Source of the DNA: DASXBA01 sp046729895
Lineage (GTDB): Bacteria; Actinomycetota; Thermoleophilia; Solirubrobacterales; Thermoleophilaceae
Direction of reading: 5' to 3'
Assembly: GCA_046729895.1 (NCBI GenBank)
Contig: JBKPHP010000132.1
Span: 1 to 19,708, forward strand
DNA length: 19,708 bases
This document shows, piece by piece, positions 1 to 7,100 of the stretch. Every line of letters begins with the position of its first letter. Within the stretch, counting starts at the first letter, position 1. Both the position numbers and the translations under genes were made by a program. The notes under the pieces were generated by a model that saw nothing but the letters and a program-made list of their open reading frames with translations, did not search any database and was not told the origin of the DNA.

Positions 1-1
1 C

Positions 2-244
2 TTCGGGCGGGTGACCGACGTCGGGGACCAGCTGGTGCGCGTCCGAGCCGAGCTCCTGGAGCACGCCAACATGGCGCGCCGCGGCGGCGAGGAGGACTTC
101 GTGCGAGCCATGGACCGCGAGCTACGGGACGCCACCGACGCGGAGGCGGGCGAGCGCTACACGCAGACGGCGCCGCCGGAGCAGCTATTCCAGGGGCTTG
201 AGCGCTACTGGCGCAAGCGTGCCGAGGCGGCGGTCCCGTCGTGA
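2..244 (+). CDS. C-terminal end of an unidentified protein (5' truncated)
   Basis: The frame is open to the left edge of the window and ends with TGA at 242-244, so this is most likely the tail of a longer gene. A GTG at 11 could start a 77-residue protein, but no ribosome site is visible because only ten bases precede it. The visible part is strongly charged and predicted helical, with a closing motif FQGLERYWRKR. I do not recognise the family; a regulator tail is possible but unsupported. Its TGA overlaps the GTG start of clpS by three bases (GTGA), so the two genes are probably co-transcribed and translationally coupled. Confidence is good that it is coding and low for any function. Confidence 0.6.
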   Translation, partial: FGRVTDVGDQLVRVRAELLEHANMARRGGEEDFVRAMDRELRDATDAEAGERYTQTAPPEQLFQGLERYWRKRAEAAVPS

Positions 245-528
245 GCTCCACCGTGGAGCTTCCGAAGACCCGTGACCCAGGCAGCGATCTCGGCGGCGAG
301 TGGCGCGTGATCGTCCTCAACGACGACCACAACACCTTCGACGGCGTGGCCAAGGCCCTGTCTCAGACGCTGCCCGGCGTCAGCTACGACCAGGGCATGT
401 CGCTGGCCAACAAGATCCACAACGCCGGTCAGGCGATCGTCTGGTCGGGCGCGCGCGAGCCCGCGGAGCTCTACTGGGAGCAGCTGCGGGGGACCGGCCT
501 GACTATGGCCCCGCTCGAGCGGGCGTAG
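241..528 (+). CDS. clpS: ATP-dependent Clp protease adaptor ClpS
   Basis: ClpS is a cytoplasmic adaptor that delivers N-degron substrates to the ClpA/ClpC unfoldase. This 95-residue protein has the family core: VIVLNDDHNTF at 23-33 matches the VILVNDDYTPM strand and substrate pocket of E. coli ClpS, and IHNAGQAIVW at 59-68 carries the pocket histidine (H60, equivalent to E. coli H66). D28 and D29 match the acidic pair that contacts the substrate amino terminus. F33 occupies the position of the E. coli gatekeeper methionine (M40). The ending GLTMAPLE resembles the HPLLCTLE end of the family. The length is close to the usual 100-106. The GTG start overlaps the upstream stop (GTGA). No clpA or clpC lies in the window. 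The last 26 bases overlap the convergent membrane-protein gene. Confidence 0.85.
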   Translation: MSSTVELPKTRDPGSDLGGEWRVIVLNDDHNTFDGVAKALSQTLPGVSYDQGMSLANKIHNAGQAIVWSGAREPAELYWEQLRGTGLTMAPLERA

Positions 529-1126
529 CGGACTCCCGCATGTAGAGCAGCACGCTCACAACGAGGACCCAGAGCCCCAGCGCCAGGAGGACGAAGAAGC
601 CGACCGGTGTGATCGCGAGAACGCCGAGGACCACGGACACCCATCCGAGCCACTTGGGCAAGGCTCGCGTCTGAAGAATCGACGCGCCCGCCCCGAAGAG
701 GAAGATGGACATCCCGAGCGCCACGGGGAAGAACATGTCCGAGTTGAGGGCGTTCAAGGTCTGCAGCGCGCCCGGCCCGAGGTCATCGGCGGCGTCCCCG
801 AGGGTGAACGCGATGCCCGCGAAGATGGTCGCCCCCACGGCGAACAGCGTGCTCCCGACGATGACGAGAGTGGAGGCGCCGCGGCGCTCTGTCTCGAGGT
901 TGCGGAGGAACCGCCACAGCCCGCTCGCGAACAGCAGGAAGAAGGCGGTACCCCAGGTGAGCAAGGCGGCGGCCCACACCTGATCCGAGTCGTTGTCCCT
1001 GTAGAACGAAACGATCTTGCGCAGGGAATCGTTGGTGTCGGGGGTCTCACCCCCCACCGCGAATGCGATCACGATCAGGATTACCGCGAGCGCTCCCGCA
1101 AGCGGCACCAGCCAGCCCTTTTTCAT
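503..1126 (-). CDS. six-helix membrane protein of unknown function
   Basis: This 207-residue protein has about six hydrophobic segments: residues 6-26, 50-74, 84-110, 130-152, 159-176 and 177-196. Between the first two lies a polar loop of about 23 residues (GETPDTNDSLRKIVSFYRDN), probably outside the membrane, and a basic RNLETERR loop follows the second. No catalytic or transporter motif was recognised. It resembles small actinobacterial membrane proteins annotated only as hypothetical; a link to DUF4386-type proteins is possible but unproven. The ATG is preceded by AGAGGGG with about eight bases of spacing, a reasonable ribosome site. A TACGCT box at 1162-1167 could be a -10, giving a leader of about 29 bases. 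The 3' end overlaps clpS by 26 bases on the other strand. Confidence 0.75.
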   Translation of the reverse strand: MKKGWLVPLAGALAVILIVIAFAVGGETPDTNDSLRKIVSFYRDNDSDQVWAAALLTWGTAFFLLFASGLWRFLRNLETERRGASTLVIVGSTLFAVGATIFAGIAFTLGDAADDLGPGALQTLNALNSDMFFPVALGMSIFLFGAGASILQTRALPKWLGWVSVVLGVLAITPVGFFVLLALGLWVLVVSVLLYMRESATPARAGP

Positions 1127-1259
1127 CTCCAGCCCCTCTCGGTTGCTTGCTCGACCCGGCGAGCGTAACCGAACCCCGGACGATCACGGCCGCGGAAGCC
1201 GATGCCGTCGATCTCCGCGCCGCCGCTCACGAGGCGGCCAAGAAGCGGGCTGGCGGGCT

Positions 1260-2279
1260 CTATCGCGCTCCGGGAGCGGGCGTGAGCGCGCCCGGATGGC
1301 GTCGAAGCTCGCGGTACTCGCGCCGCAGCTGACGCTCGTAGCGCGTGGATGCCCGCGCCGCCGCGGCCGACTGCCCGTCGGCGTGGCCGAGGTCGAGCAT
1401 CGTGTAGAGGAAGTAGCTCGACTGCTGATGGATCAGGTCGCCAAGGCCGGACTGCGCGAGCCCGTGTCCGACCCCCTGGAAGGCCTCGAAGACGACCGGG
1501 ATGCCCAGGTTGAACATCGCGGCCGCGTTCTGCGTCGCCCAGCTGTAGGGAACCGTCCTGTCCTCGGTGCCGTGGAAGAAGATCGCGGGGCCGTCATCCG
1601 AGGTGATGTAGTCGTTCGTGGGCGCGCCGCCCGAGATCGAAACGGCCGCCCGCACCGCTGAGGAGTAGCCCGGGTTCCCACTCGTCCCCGGGTCCTCCTT
1701 GCGCCAGTCGACGAGCAGCGATGCGACGGCGCCAGCCGAGGCGCCTGCGACGGCGATGCGGTTGGGGTCGATGCGATAGGTGCTCGCTTTGGCCCGCAGC
1801 CAGCGCACCGCCGCCTGCGCGTCGTGCTGCGCCGCCAGGGCGGCGTCGATGCATACCTGGGAAGGGTCGATCTGGCCGCCACACCCATTGGGGGCGAGCA
1901 GCCGGTAGTTGATCGATAGCGCCACGTAGCCACGCTGGGCGAAATAGGTCGCGAAGCCAGCGCCGCCGCTCTTGTCGCCGCAGCAGAAGCCGCCACCGTG
2001 CACGTAGACGACCGCCGGCCGCCGCGCGACCCCGTCCCCCGAAGGCTGGTAGAGGTCGAGCTTCAGCGACACCGGCCGGCCGTCGGCGCCGGGCGCGCTC
2101 CCATAGGTCAGGTCGCGCGTGACGCCGACGGAGGAGAAGACGACGTCCCGGTAGCGGAGGGGAGCGGCGCCGGGGGGCGGGGGCAGCGTGCAGCCGCCGA
2201 GCAGGCAGAGGGCCGCAGACAGCACGGCGTAGGTCGCCGGCCTCCGCGGCGTCCATCGCCGTGCTCGCGGACTCTCCAT
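1260..2279 (-). CDS. lipoprotein alpha/beta-hydrolase (carboxylesterase-like)
   Basis: This is predicted to be a lipid-anchored extracytoplasmic esterase. The N-terminus has basic residues, a short hydrophobic stretch and a lipobox LLGGC ending at C30. The hydrolase core shows the oxyanion motif HGGG (94-97), the nucleophile elbow GASAG with S181, and likely catalytic D240 (in HGTED) and H272 (in GVGHG). HGGG with GASAG is typical of the hormone-sensitive-lipase/carboxylesterase type. Paired cysteines at 99-100, 133 and 143 could form disulfides, consistent with export. The C-terminal 35 residues are arginine-rich and lie outside the fold. The ATG has GGGGGAG directly upstream, closer than usual. 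It stands alone downstream of the Ccr pair, 64 bases away on the same strand. The substrate cannot be told from sequence. Confidence 0.85.
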   Translation of the reverse strand: MESPRARRWTPRRPATYAVLSAALCLLGGCTLPPPPGAAPLRYRDVVFSSVGVTRDLTYGSAPGADGRPVSLKLDLYQPSGDGVARRPAVVYVHGGGFCCGDKSGGAGFATYFAQRGYVALSINYRLLAPNGCGGQIDPSQVCIDAALAAQHDAQAAVRWLRAKASTYRIDPNRIAVAGASAGAVASLLVDWRKEDPGTSGNPGYSSAVRAAVSISGGAPTNDYITSDDGPAIFFHGTEDRTVPYSWATQNAAAMFNLGIPVVFEAFQGVGHGLAQSGLGDLIHQQSSYFLYTMLDLGHADGQSAAAARASTRYERQLRREYRELRRHPGALTPAPGAR

Positions 2280-2343
2280 GTCTCCCCCGGTCTGTTGACG
2301 GCGGTCCCCGCTTGAACCCGGGCGCAGCCGGCTAGTAGCGGAG

Positions 2344-2664
2344 CTACCCCGGCTGAGGGGCCGGGGCGGCGGCTCCGCTGCCGGTGATCTCCCAGAAGGT
2401 GGGCAGCAGCGGTACCTGGTAGTAGCCCGCCAGCTCGGTGCGGGCCTCGGCGACGGTCTCCGAGTACCAGTAGCGCTCGAAGTCGGCCTTGGAAGGGAAG
2501 ATCGCGTGCTGGATGAAATCGAGGCGGCCGTCGAGGGCGCGGTAGAAGGCCCACGAGGTGGCGCCGTAGTCCAGGGCGGCCTCCGCGATCGGAAGCCAGC
2601 CCTCGGCGAACTTGTCGCCCCGGAATGGATTGATCGGCCAGCGGATTTCCACGAGGACCGCCAT
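2344..2664 (-). CDS. 106-residue protein coupled to Ccr, possible dimeric alpha/beta-barrel
   Basis: The ATG at 2662-2664 shares one base with the Ccr stop codon (TGATG), so translation is almost certainly coupled. The frame is open far upstream through the Ccr gene, but the only sensible start is this one. The protein has an N-terminal strand (MAVLVEIRWPIN), a helix (EGWLPIAEAALDYG), a strand pair (SWAFYRALDGRLDFIQHAIF) and a helix with DFERYWYS, then an alanine/proline tail. This strand-helix-strand-strand-helix order with aromatic residues resembles small ferredoxin-like dimeric alpha/beta-barrel (NIPSNAP/ABM) proteins, but I do not recognise a named family. Coupling to Ccr suggests a role in the same acyl-CoA step or in its complex; this is inference. 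Confidence 0.7.
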   Translation of the reverse strand: MAVLVEIRWPINPFRGDKFAEGWLPIAEAALDYGATSWAFYRALDGRLDFIQHAIFPSKADFERYWYSETVAEARTELAGYYQVPLLPTFWEITGSGAAAPAPQPG

Positions 2665-3920
2665 CAGGCACCGACCTCGGCGTGGATCGCCCCCGGGCCC
2701 TCCGTTGTCTTCCCGAGGCCCTCCTTCTCCGCGCCCACCAGGATCGCGATCTTGCCGAGGTGCTTGTTCTCGCGCATCAGCTGGTGTGCCTCCGGGACGC
2801 CCTCGAAGCCCATGGTGCGCCAGAGGACAGGCCGGATCTTGCTCTGCTCGATCAGCTCGTTCGCCTTCAGGCATTCCCAGGCATTGGCGAAGTGCGAGCC
2901 GATGATCTGCTTCTGGCGCATCCAGAGGTAGCGGACGTCGAAATCGAGGTGATAACCCGTCGTGCCGGCGCAGATCACCACCTTGCCGAAGGGCTTGACC
3001 ACGAACACCGAGGTGGGGAACGTCGCCTGGCCCACGTGCTCGAAGACGATGTCGGGAGCGTCTCCGAGGATCTCCTTTACGCGCTTGGCGAACTCGCGCG
3101 CGACCTTGAAGCGCTCCTTCTCCTCCTCGGCCGACTCGTCGCCGGTGCGCATCATCCCGGCAAAGTCGCTCCGGTCGATGTGGCCCACCGCGCCAAGCTC
3201 CTCGACGAGATCGCCCTTCTCCGGGGACGACACCACGCCCACCGCCTCCGCGCCGGTGATCGCGCAAAGCTGTGTGGCGAACACGCCCAGCCCGCCGGCG
3301 GCGCCCCAGATCAGCACCTTGTGGCCCGCCTGTAGCTGGCAGCGGTCGATCAGCATCCGGTAAGCGGTGAAGTACACGAGGCCGTAGGAGGCGGCCTCGT
3401 CCCAGGTCAGGTTGAGCGGCTTGGGCAGCAACTGCTGCGCCTGCACCTTGGTGAACTGGGCGAACGACCCCCAGGTGGTCTCGTAGCCCCAGATCATCTG
3501 TGAGGGCGCGGCGAGGGGGTCGAGCCCGTGCACCTCGTAGTCCTCGTAGGAGGCCATGTTGCAGTGGATCACGACCTCGTCGCCCGGCTTCCAGCGCGTG
3601 ACGCCCTCGCCGACCTTCCAGACGATGCCCGAGGCGTCGGAGCCGCCGATGTGGTGACCCCACTCGGGGTGGTCCCCGTAGCGCATTACCGAGACCGGCT
3701 TGCCCAGGGCCGCCCAGACGTTGTTGTAGTTCACGCCCGCCGCCATCACCCGCACGATCACCTCGAACGCGCCGGGCTGCGGAACCTCGATCTCCTCGAG
3801 CTGGAAGGCGTCTCTGGGCTCCCCCAGGCGCTCTTCCCGGATCACCCATGCCGCCATCGTCTCCGGCAGCTCGCCGGGCTCCACGTCCAGTTCGGAAACC
3901 TTGGTCAGGTCAACTGCCAT
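2664..3920 (-). CDS. ccr: crotonyl-CoA carboxylase/reductase (medium-chain dehydrogenase family)
   Basis: Ccr reductively carboxylates crotonyl-CoA to ethylmalonyl-CoA using NADPH and CO2, for the ethylmalonyl-CoA pathway or for polyketide extender units. The 418-residue protein shows the distinctive family signatures: AAGVNYNNVW (60-69), GSDASGIVW (93-101), WGYET (144-148), GSFAQF (151-156), the nucleotide-binding GAAGGLG (206-212) and GSHFAN (341-346). The known CO2-pocket residues Asn, Phe, Glu and His of the Kitasatospora enzyme appear to correspond to N64 or N66, Y146, E147 and H343, so Tyr replaces Phe at one position. The ATG has a strong GGAGGT three bases upstream. The 106-residue gene follows with a one-base overlap. 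No other pathway gene is in the window, so carbon assimilation versus extender-unit supply cannot be decided. Confidence 0.92.
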   Translation of the reverse strand: MAVDLTKVSELDVEPGELPETMAAWVIREERLGEPRDAFQLEEIEVPQPGAFEVIVRVMAAGVNYNNVWAALGKPVSVMRYGDHPEWGHHIGGSDASGIVWKVGEGVTRWKPGDEVVIHCNMASYEDYEVHGLDPLAAPSQMIWGYETTWGSFAQFTKVQAQQLLPKPLNLTWDEAASYGLVYFTAYRMLIDRCQLQAGHKVLIWGAAGGLGVFATQLCAITGAEAVGVVSSPEKGDLVEELGAVGHIDRSDFAGMMRTGDESAEEEKERFKVAREFAKRVKEILGDAPDIVFEHVGQATFPTSVFVVKPFGKVVICAGTTGYHLDFDVRYLWMRQKQIIGSHFANAWECLKANELIEQSKIRPVLWRTMGFEGVPEAHQLMRENKHLGKIAILVGAEKEGLGKTTEGPGAIHAEVGA

Positions 3921-3955
3921 TCGACCTCCAGGGGTTCGTGTGCGCGCGCATGCTA
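3921..3955 (-). promoter_or_regulatory. putative ccr -10 box and Shine-Dalgarno
   Basis: GGAGGT at 3924-3929 lies three bases before the ccr ATG; it is the best ribosome site in the window. TAGCAT at 3950-3955 is a -10-like box that would place the start of transcription near 3943, giving a leader of about 22 bases. No convincing -35 was found. Confidence 0.45.
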
Positions 3956-3998
3956 TCGGCGCCCATGAGCACGCTGTCCCCGCAGCTGCGGAGGCCGC

Positions 3999-5546
3999 CT
4001 AGGCGCCGATCGGCTCGGCCGCGGCCTCCGGCGCGGGCGCCGGGGTGGTCTTGCGCTGGATGAATAGGAGCGCGATCACGGCGCCTGCCAGGGCGACGCC
4101 CGCGGACAGCCACATCCCGCTCGAGAGGGCGTGGATGAACGCCTCCTTCGCGGCGGCGGCGACCTGCGGATCCGTGCCGGCCGGGGCGGCCCCCGAGCCG
4201 AGGTTGTGCACGATCTGGTCGCGCTGGGCGGCCGTCACGCCCGTGCCGGCGAGCAGCTCCTGGAGGCGGTGGCTGGCGAGCTGCTGGAACAGGGCCCCGA
4301 TCGCCGCGACGCCGAATGTGCCGCCGACCATGCGGCTCATCGAGAGGATCCCCGACGCGACGCCCGCCTTGTCCTCGCTCACCGCGTTCATCGCCGCGGT
4401 TGACATCGGGGACATGGTCAGCGCCATCCCCAGGCCCATGATCATGAACGAGGGGAGCAGCAGCCCGTAGCCGGTGTGGACGTCGATGCGCGTCTGCAGG
4501 AAGAGGGCGATGGCGGCGAGCGTGAGGCCGACCACCATCGGCGGCCGGGGGCCGACCCGGTCCGCGAGCCGGCCCGCCAGCGGCGCCACGAGCACGATCA
4601 TCAGCGTCGCGGGCAGGAAGCGCAGGCCCGCCTGGACCGGGCTGTAGCCCAAGATGTTCTGCATGTAGAGCGCGAGGAAGAAGAACATCGCCAGCATCGA
4701 GAAGGTCACGATGAAGGCGACCGTGTTCGCTCCGAGGAAGGTCCGGGAGCGGAAGAAGGTGAAGTCGACCATCGGCTCGCGCACGCGGGGCTCGAGCAGG
4801 AAGAAGCCGGCGATACCCAGGGCCGCGGCGGCGAGGAGGGCCAGGATCTTCGAGGAGCCCCAGCCCCAGGCGTTGCCCTCGACCAAGGCCAGGACGAGGG
4901 CGGTCAGCCCTAGCGACAGCGCGCCGATGCCGGGCCAGTCGACCGAGTGACGGCTCGTCCGGTCGCGCGACTCCGACGCCGCGTACAGGGTGACCGCCAC
5001 GGCACCGGCTGCCACCGGGAGGTTGAGGAAGAAGATCGCCCGCCAGGAGACGTATTCGGTCAGCGCGCCGCCTACCACGGGACCGATGGCCAGCGCCAGG
5101 GCGGAGACGCCGGCCCAGGTCCCGATCGCCCTGCCGCGCTCCGCCGGCGGGAAGGTGTTGGAGATGATCGAGAGGGTGCCGGGCATCATGAACGCCGCGC
5201 CCACGCCCTGGACGGCGCGGCCGACGATGAGCCAGTGCTGGCTTGGCGCGAGGCCGATGGCGCCGCTCGACAGCGCGAACACCACCACGCCAAAGAGGAA
5301 CATCCGGCGCCGGCCGAAGATGTCTCCGAGCCGGCCGCCCGTGACGAGCAGCACGGCGAACGTCAGCGTGTAGGCGTTCACGGTCCACTCGAGCCCGGAG
5401 AGCGAGGCGCCGAGGTCGTCCTGGATCGACGGCAGGGCCACGTTCACGACCGTGTTGTCGAGCATGATCATGAACAGGGCGAAGCACATCGCCGCGAGCG
5501 TCCACCAGCGTCGGTTGCTGTCGTTGAGCCGGATGCGTTCGGTCAT
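3999..5546 (-). CDS. MFS multidrug exporter, DHA2 (EmrB/QacA) 14-helix family
   Basis: This is an inner-membrane proton-coupled exporter of the DHA2 family. The 515-residue length fits 14 helices. Motif D1 (LDNTVVNVALP, 29-39) with D30 in helix 1, motif A (GRLGDIFGRRR, 71-81) and antiporter motif C starting GPVVGGAL at 155 are all present, followed by WRAIFFLNLP. The C-terminus has a cytoplasmic, proline/alanine-rich tail. The ATG overlaps the TGA of the upstream MarR gene by four bases (ATGA), so the two form one operon and the exporter is probably controlled by that regulator. The substrate is not deducible; typical ones are lipophilic drugs or cations. Ccr starts 78 bases downstream on the same strand. 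Confidence 0.92.
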   Translation of the reverse strand: MTERIRLNDSNRRWWTLAAMCFALFMIMLDNTVVNVALPSIQDDLGASLSGLEWTVNAYTLTFAVLLVTGGRLGDIFGRRRMFLFGVVVFALSSGAIGLAPSQHWLIVGRAVQGVGAAFMMPGTLSIISNTFPPAERGRAIGTWAGVSALALAIGPVVGGALTEYVSWRAIFFLNLPVAAGAVAVTLYAASESRDRTSRHSVDWPGIGALSLGLTALVLALVEGNAWGWGSSKILALLAAAALGIAGFFLLEPRVREPMVDFTFFRSRTFLGANTVAFIVTFSMLAMFFFLALYMQNILGYSPVQAGLRFLPATLMIVLVAPLAGRLADRVGPRPPMVVGLTLAAIALFLQTRIDVHTGYGLLLPSFMIMGLGMALTMSPMSTAAMNAVSEDKAGVASGILSMSRMVGGTFGVAAIGALFQQLASHRLQELLAGTGVTAAQRDQIVHNLGSGAAPAGTDPQVAAAAKEAFIHALSSGMWLSAGVALAGAVIALLFIQRKTTPAPAPEAAAEPIGA

Positions 5547-6004
5547 CGGAGATCTCTCGCTATCGGTCGAAGTGCGTCCAGTAGCGCGTCGCGCTGGGCG
5601 GGATCCAGGCCCTCGGCCCAGTCGCGGATCCCGGCGACGCGAATCTCGTGCAGGCGCTCGTAGAGGCGGCGCCCGCGTGGGGTGATGAGGATGCGCTTGC
5701 TGCGGCGGTCGGCGGGATCCTCCTCACGGGTGCACAGCCCGCGTCTGACCAGGCCGTCGACCGCGCGACTCACCGCGGGGAGGGAGAGGCCGAGGTGGTC
5801 GCCGATCGCCCCCAGGGAAAGCGGTTCCCTCGTCTCGGCCAGGAACTGCGCGGTCTTGATCTGCGTCAGAGACAGCTGCAGGCCGTCGATCGCCTGGAAG
5901 AAGTCTCGCCCGGTATGGGTCAGAAGATGCTTCATCAGATCGCCGATGCTCTGGGCGAGCTCCGGGGCGGTAGATGCTTGCTTCGGCGCAGTAGATGATT
6001 GCAC
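5543..6004 (-). CDS. MarR-family transcriptional regulator of the adjacent exporter
   Basis: This is a 153-residue winged-helix regulator when started at GTG 6004. The frame stays open to 6142, but that extension is a translation of the repeat cluster, and GTG 6004 gives the usual MarR length and sits seven bases after a TATACT box. The DNA-binding region runs from about 62 to 112: LSLGAIGDHLGLS and PAVSRAVDGLVRRGL form the helix-turn-helix, and DPADRRSKRILITPRG is the wing with the DxRSK-type signature. Flanking helices would make the dimer interface. The stop codon overlaps the exporter start (ATGA), the standard arrangement of a MarR repressor with its drug pump. The ligand is unknown. MarR-like half-sites over the start suggest autoregulation. 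Confidence 0.88.
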   Translation of the reverse strand: MQSSTAPKQASTAPELAQSIGDLMKHLLTHTGRDFFQAIDGLQLSLTQIKTAQFLAETREPLSLGAIGDHLGLSLPAVSRAVDGLVRRGLCTREEDPADRRSKRILITPRGRRLYERLHEIRVAGIRDWAEGLDPAQRDALLDALRPIARDLR

Positions 6005-6017
6005 GCAAGCAAGTATA
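5964..6017 (-). promoter_or_regulatory. MarR promoter and candidate operator with half-site repeats
   Basis: On the minus strand, TATACT (6012-6017) is followed by seven bases and the GTG start at 6004, so the transcript would begin at or next to the start codon. Overlapping it is ATACTTGC (6009-6016), opposed by GCAATCAT (5995-6002) and, 21 bases further, GCAAGCAT (5974-5981). These match the reverse complement GCAAGTAT at six and seven of eight bases. The last two half-sites belong to an 18-base imperfect direct repeat inside the coding start. The layout fits an autoregulatory MarR operator, but binding is inferred. Confidence 0.5.
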
Positions 6018-6060
6018 ACGGGATTATTGCTCCGGCTTGAAGTCGAGGGTCCGGCCGGCG

Positions 6061-6143
6061 GCTGGCAGTGCGCCGGCTGCAGCTGGCAGAGACTGTTGAC
6101 CAAAGCTCTGCCAGCTGCCAGCTGCCAGCTGCTAACTGCCAAC
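6061..6143 (+). repeat. cluster of CTGCCAGC/GCTGGCAG octamers with a 13-bp inverted repeat
   Basis: GCTGGCAG occurs at 6061-6068 and 6082-6089, and its reverse complement CTGCCAGC at 6108-6115, 6115-6122 and 6122-6129. The right side is a 7-bp tandem GCCAGCT array (three exact copies from 6110 to 6130, then GCTAACT and a partial copy). GCAGCTGGCAGAG (6079-6091) and CTCTGCCAGCTGC (6106-6118) form a perfect 13-bp inverted repeat around a 14-base loop. It lies between the divergent MarR and GST-like genes, upstream of both promoters. It may be a dispersed intergenic repeat or a cruciform-forming element. Confidence 0.75.
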
Positions 6144-6164
6144 CCGGCGCGGCTGCGACGCAGG

Positions 6165-6170
6165 TAGGCT
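6165..6170 (+). promoter_or_regulatory. putative -10 box of the GST-like gene
   Basis: TAGGCT ends ten bases before the ATG at 6181. Transcription would start about two to four bases before the start codon. No Shine-Dalgarno sequence is present, consistent with a nearly leaderless message. Confidence 0.4.
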
Positions 6171-6180
6171 CCGCCCCTCC

Positions 6181-6930
6181 ATGGCGACGCTGTTCATGGT
6201 CCCCGGCTCGCATCCCTCGCTCGCGGCGGCCCTGATGCTCGAGCACAAGGGGATCGACTACCGGCGGATCGACTTGGCACCCGCGATTCACCGCGTTGCG
6301 CTGCGGCTGGTGGGATTCCGCGGCCGCACGGTCCCGGCGCTCCGCCTCGACGGCAGGCGACTGCAGGGATCACGCACGATCTCCCGCGCCCTCGACGAGC
6401 TGCGGCCGGAGCCGCCGCTCTTTCCACGCGAGCCCGAGCGCCGCGAGGCGGTCGAGCGAGCCGAGCGGTGGGGGGACGAGGTGCTCCAGCCGCTGGCGCG
6501 CCGGCTCATCTGGACCTCGCTCAAGCGCGACCGCTCCACGATAGGCAGCTTCCTCGAGGACGCCCGCCTGGGAATTCCGCAGGGCGTGGCGGTGCGCACG
6601 GCGCCGCCGCTGGTGGTGCTGTCGGCTCGCCTGAACGGCGCAACCGACGAGACCGCCAGGGCCGACCTTGCGGCGCTGCCCGACCACCTCGACAAGGTCG
6701 ACGGCTTGATCGGGGAGGGCGTTCTGGGTGGGGCCGAGCGGAACGCCGCCGACTTCCAGGTCGCCACGAGCCTACGCCTGCTGACGGCCCTCGAAGACGT
6801 GCGGCCGGCGATCCAGGGCCGGCCGGCGGGCCGCCTGGCCGAGACCGTCGTGCCCCGTTTCCCGGGCCGCGTCAACGCCGTCTTCCCGGCCGACTGGGTC
6901 GCCCCGCTGCGCGAGCGGGCCTCGGCCTGA
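6181..6930 (+). CDS. glutathione S-transferase-like protein
   Basis: This 249-residue cytoplasmic protein has the GST layout. An N-terminal thioredoxin-like domain (about 1-80) carries a GSHPS turn (9-13) where the catalytic Ser/Cys usually sits, a TVP cis-proline (50-52) and GSRTI (63-67) in place of the usual ESxAI glutathione-binding turn. A helical C-terminal domain follows from about 85 to 235. The order and spacing are convincing, but the substitution at the ESxAI site and the actinobacterial setting, where mycothiol usually replaces glutathione, leave the thiol cofactor uncertain. The start at ATG 6181 follows a TAGGCT box by ten bases. A GC-rich hairpin lies 15 bases after the stop. 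It is divergent from the MarR gene across the repeat cluster. Confidence 0.8.
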   Translation: MATLFMVPGSHPSLAAALMLEHKGIDYRRIDLAPAIHRVALRLVGFRGRTVPALRLDGRRLQGSRTISRALDELRPEPPLFPREPERREAVERAERWGDEVLQPLARRLIWTSLKRDRSTIGSFLEDARLGIPQGVAVRTAPPLVVLSARLNGATDETARADLAALPDHLDKVDGLIGEGVLGGAERNAADFQVATSLRLLTALEDVRPAIQGRPAGRLAETVVPRFPGRVNAVFPADWVAPLRERASA

Positions 6931-6944
6931 AGCAGGTCGTAAAC

Positions 6945-6963
6945 ACCCCGCGGGAGCCGGGGT
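6945..6963 (+). terminator. weak GC-rich hairpin after the GST-like gene
   Basis: ACCCCG and CGGGGT pair around a seven-base loop, starting 15 bases after the stop codon. There is no following T-run, so this is at best a weak intrinsic terminator. Confidence 0.3.
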
Positions 6964-7100
6964 ATGGCGACTTTGCCCGACATATTCCGGAAAAGGCGCC
7001 AGACCCTGGCGAAACACCGGCCCAGCGGCCCGACGGCTCCCGGTCTGAGGGCGAAGGCCCGTTCCGTCAGATCGTGCCCGTACGGTGCGACTGAACCATC

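Noticed and set aside
2335..2347. GTAGC-GGA-GCTAC inverted repeat at the end of the 106-residue gene
   Set aside because: The stem is only five pairs with no T-run; it is too weak to call a terminator.
2665..3849. Upstream extension of the 106-residue gene frame through ccr
   Set aside because: The extension reads the ccr gene in another frame and gives low-complexity sequence. The ATG in the TGATG junction gives a sensible protein.
3980..3991. Palindrome CCGCAGCTGCGG after the exporter stop
   Set aside because: It has no natural loop or T-run, so it is not a convincing terminator, and short GC palindromes are common at this base composition.
3910..5505. Long second frame antiparallel within the exporter gene region
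   Set aside because: It is a 531-codon shadow on the same strand as the exporter, rich in Arg and Pro, while the exporter frame shows clear MFS motifs.
6005..6142. N-terminal extension of the MarR protein to 6142
   Set aside because: It would translate the repeat cluster and give an atypical 199-residue MarR. The GTG at 6004 fits family length and the TATACT box.
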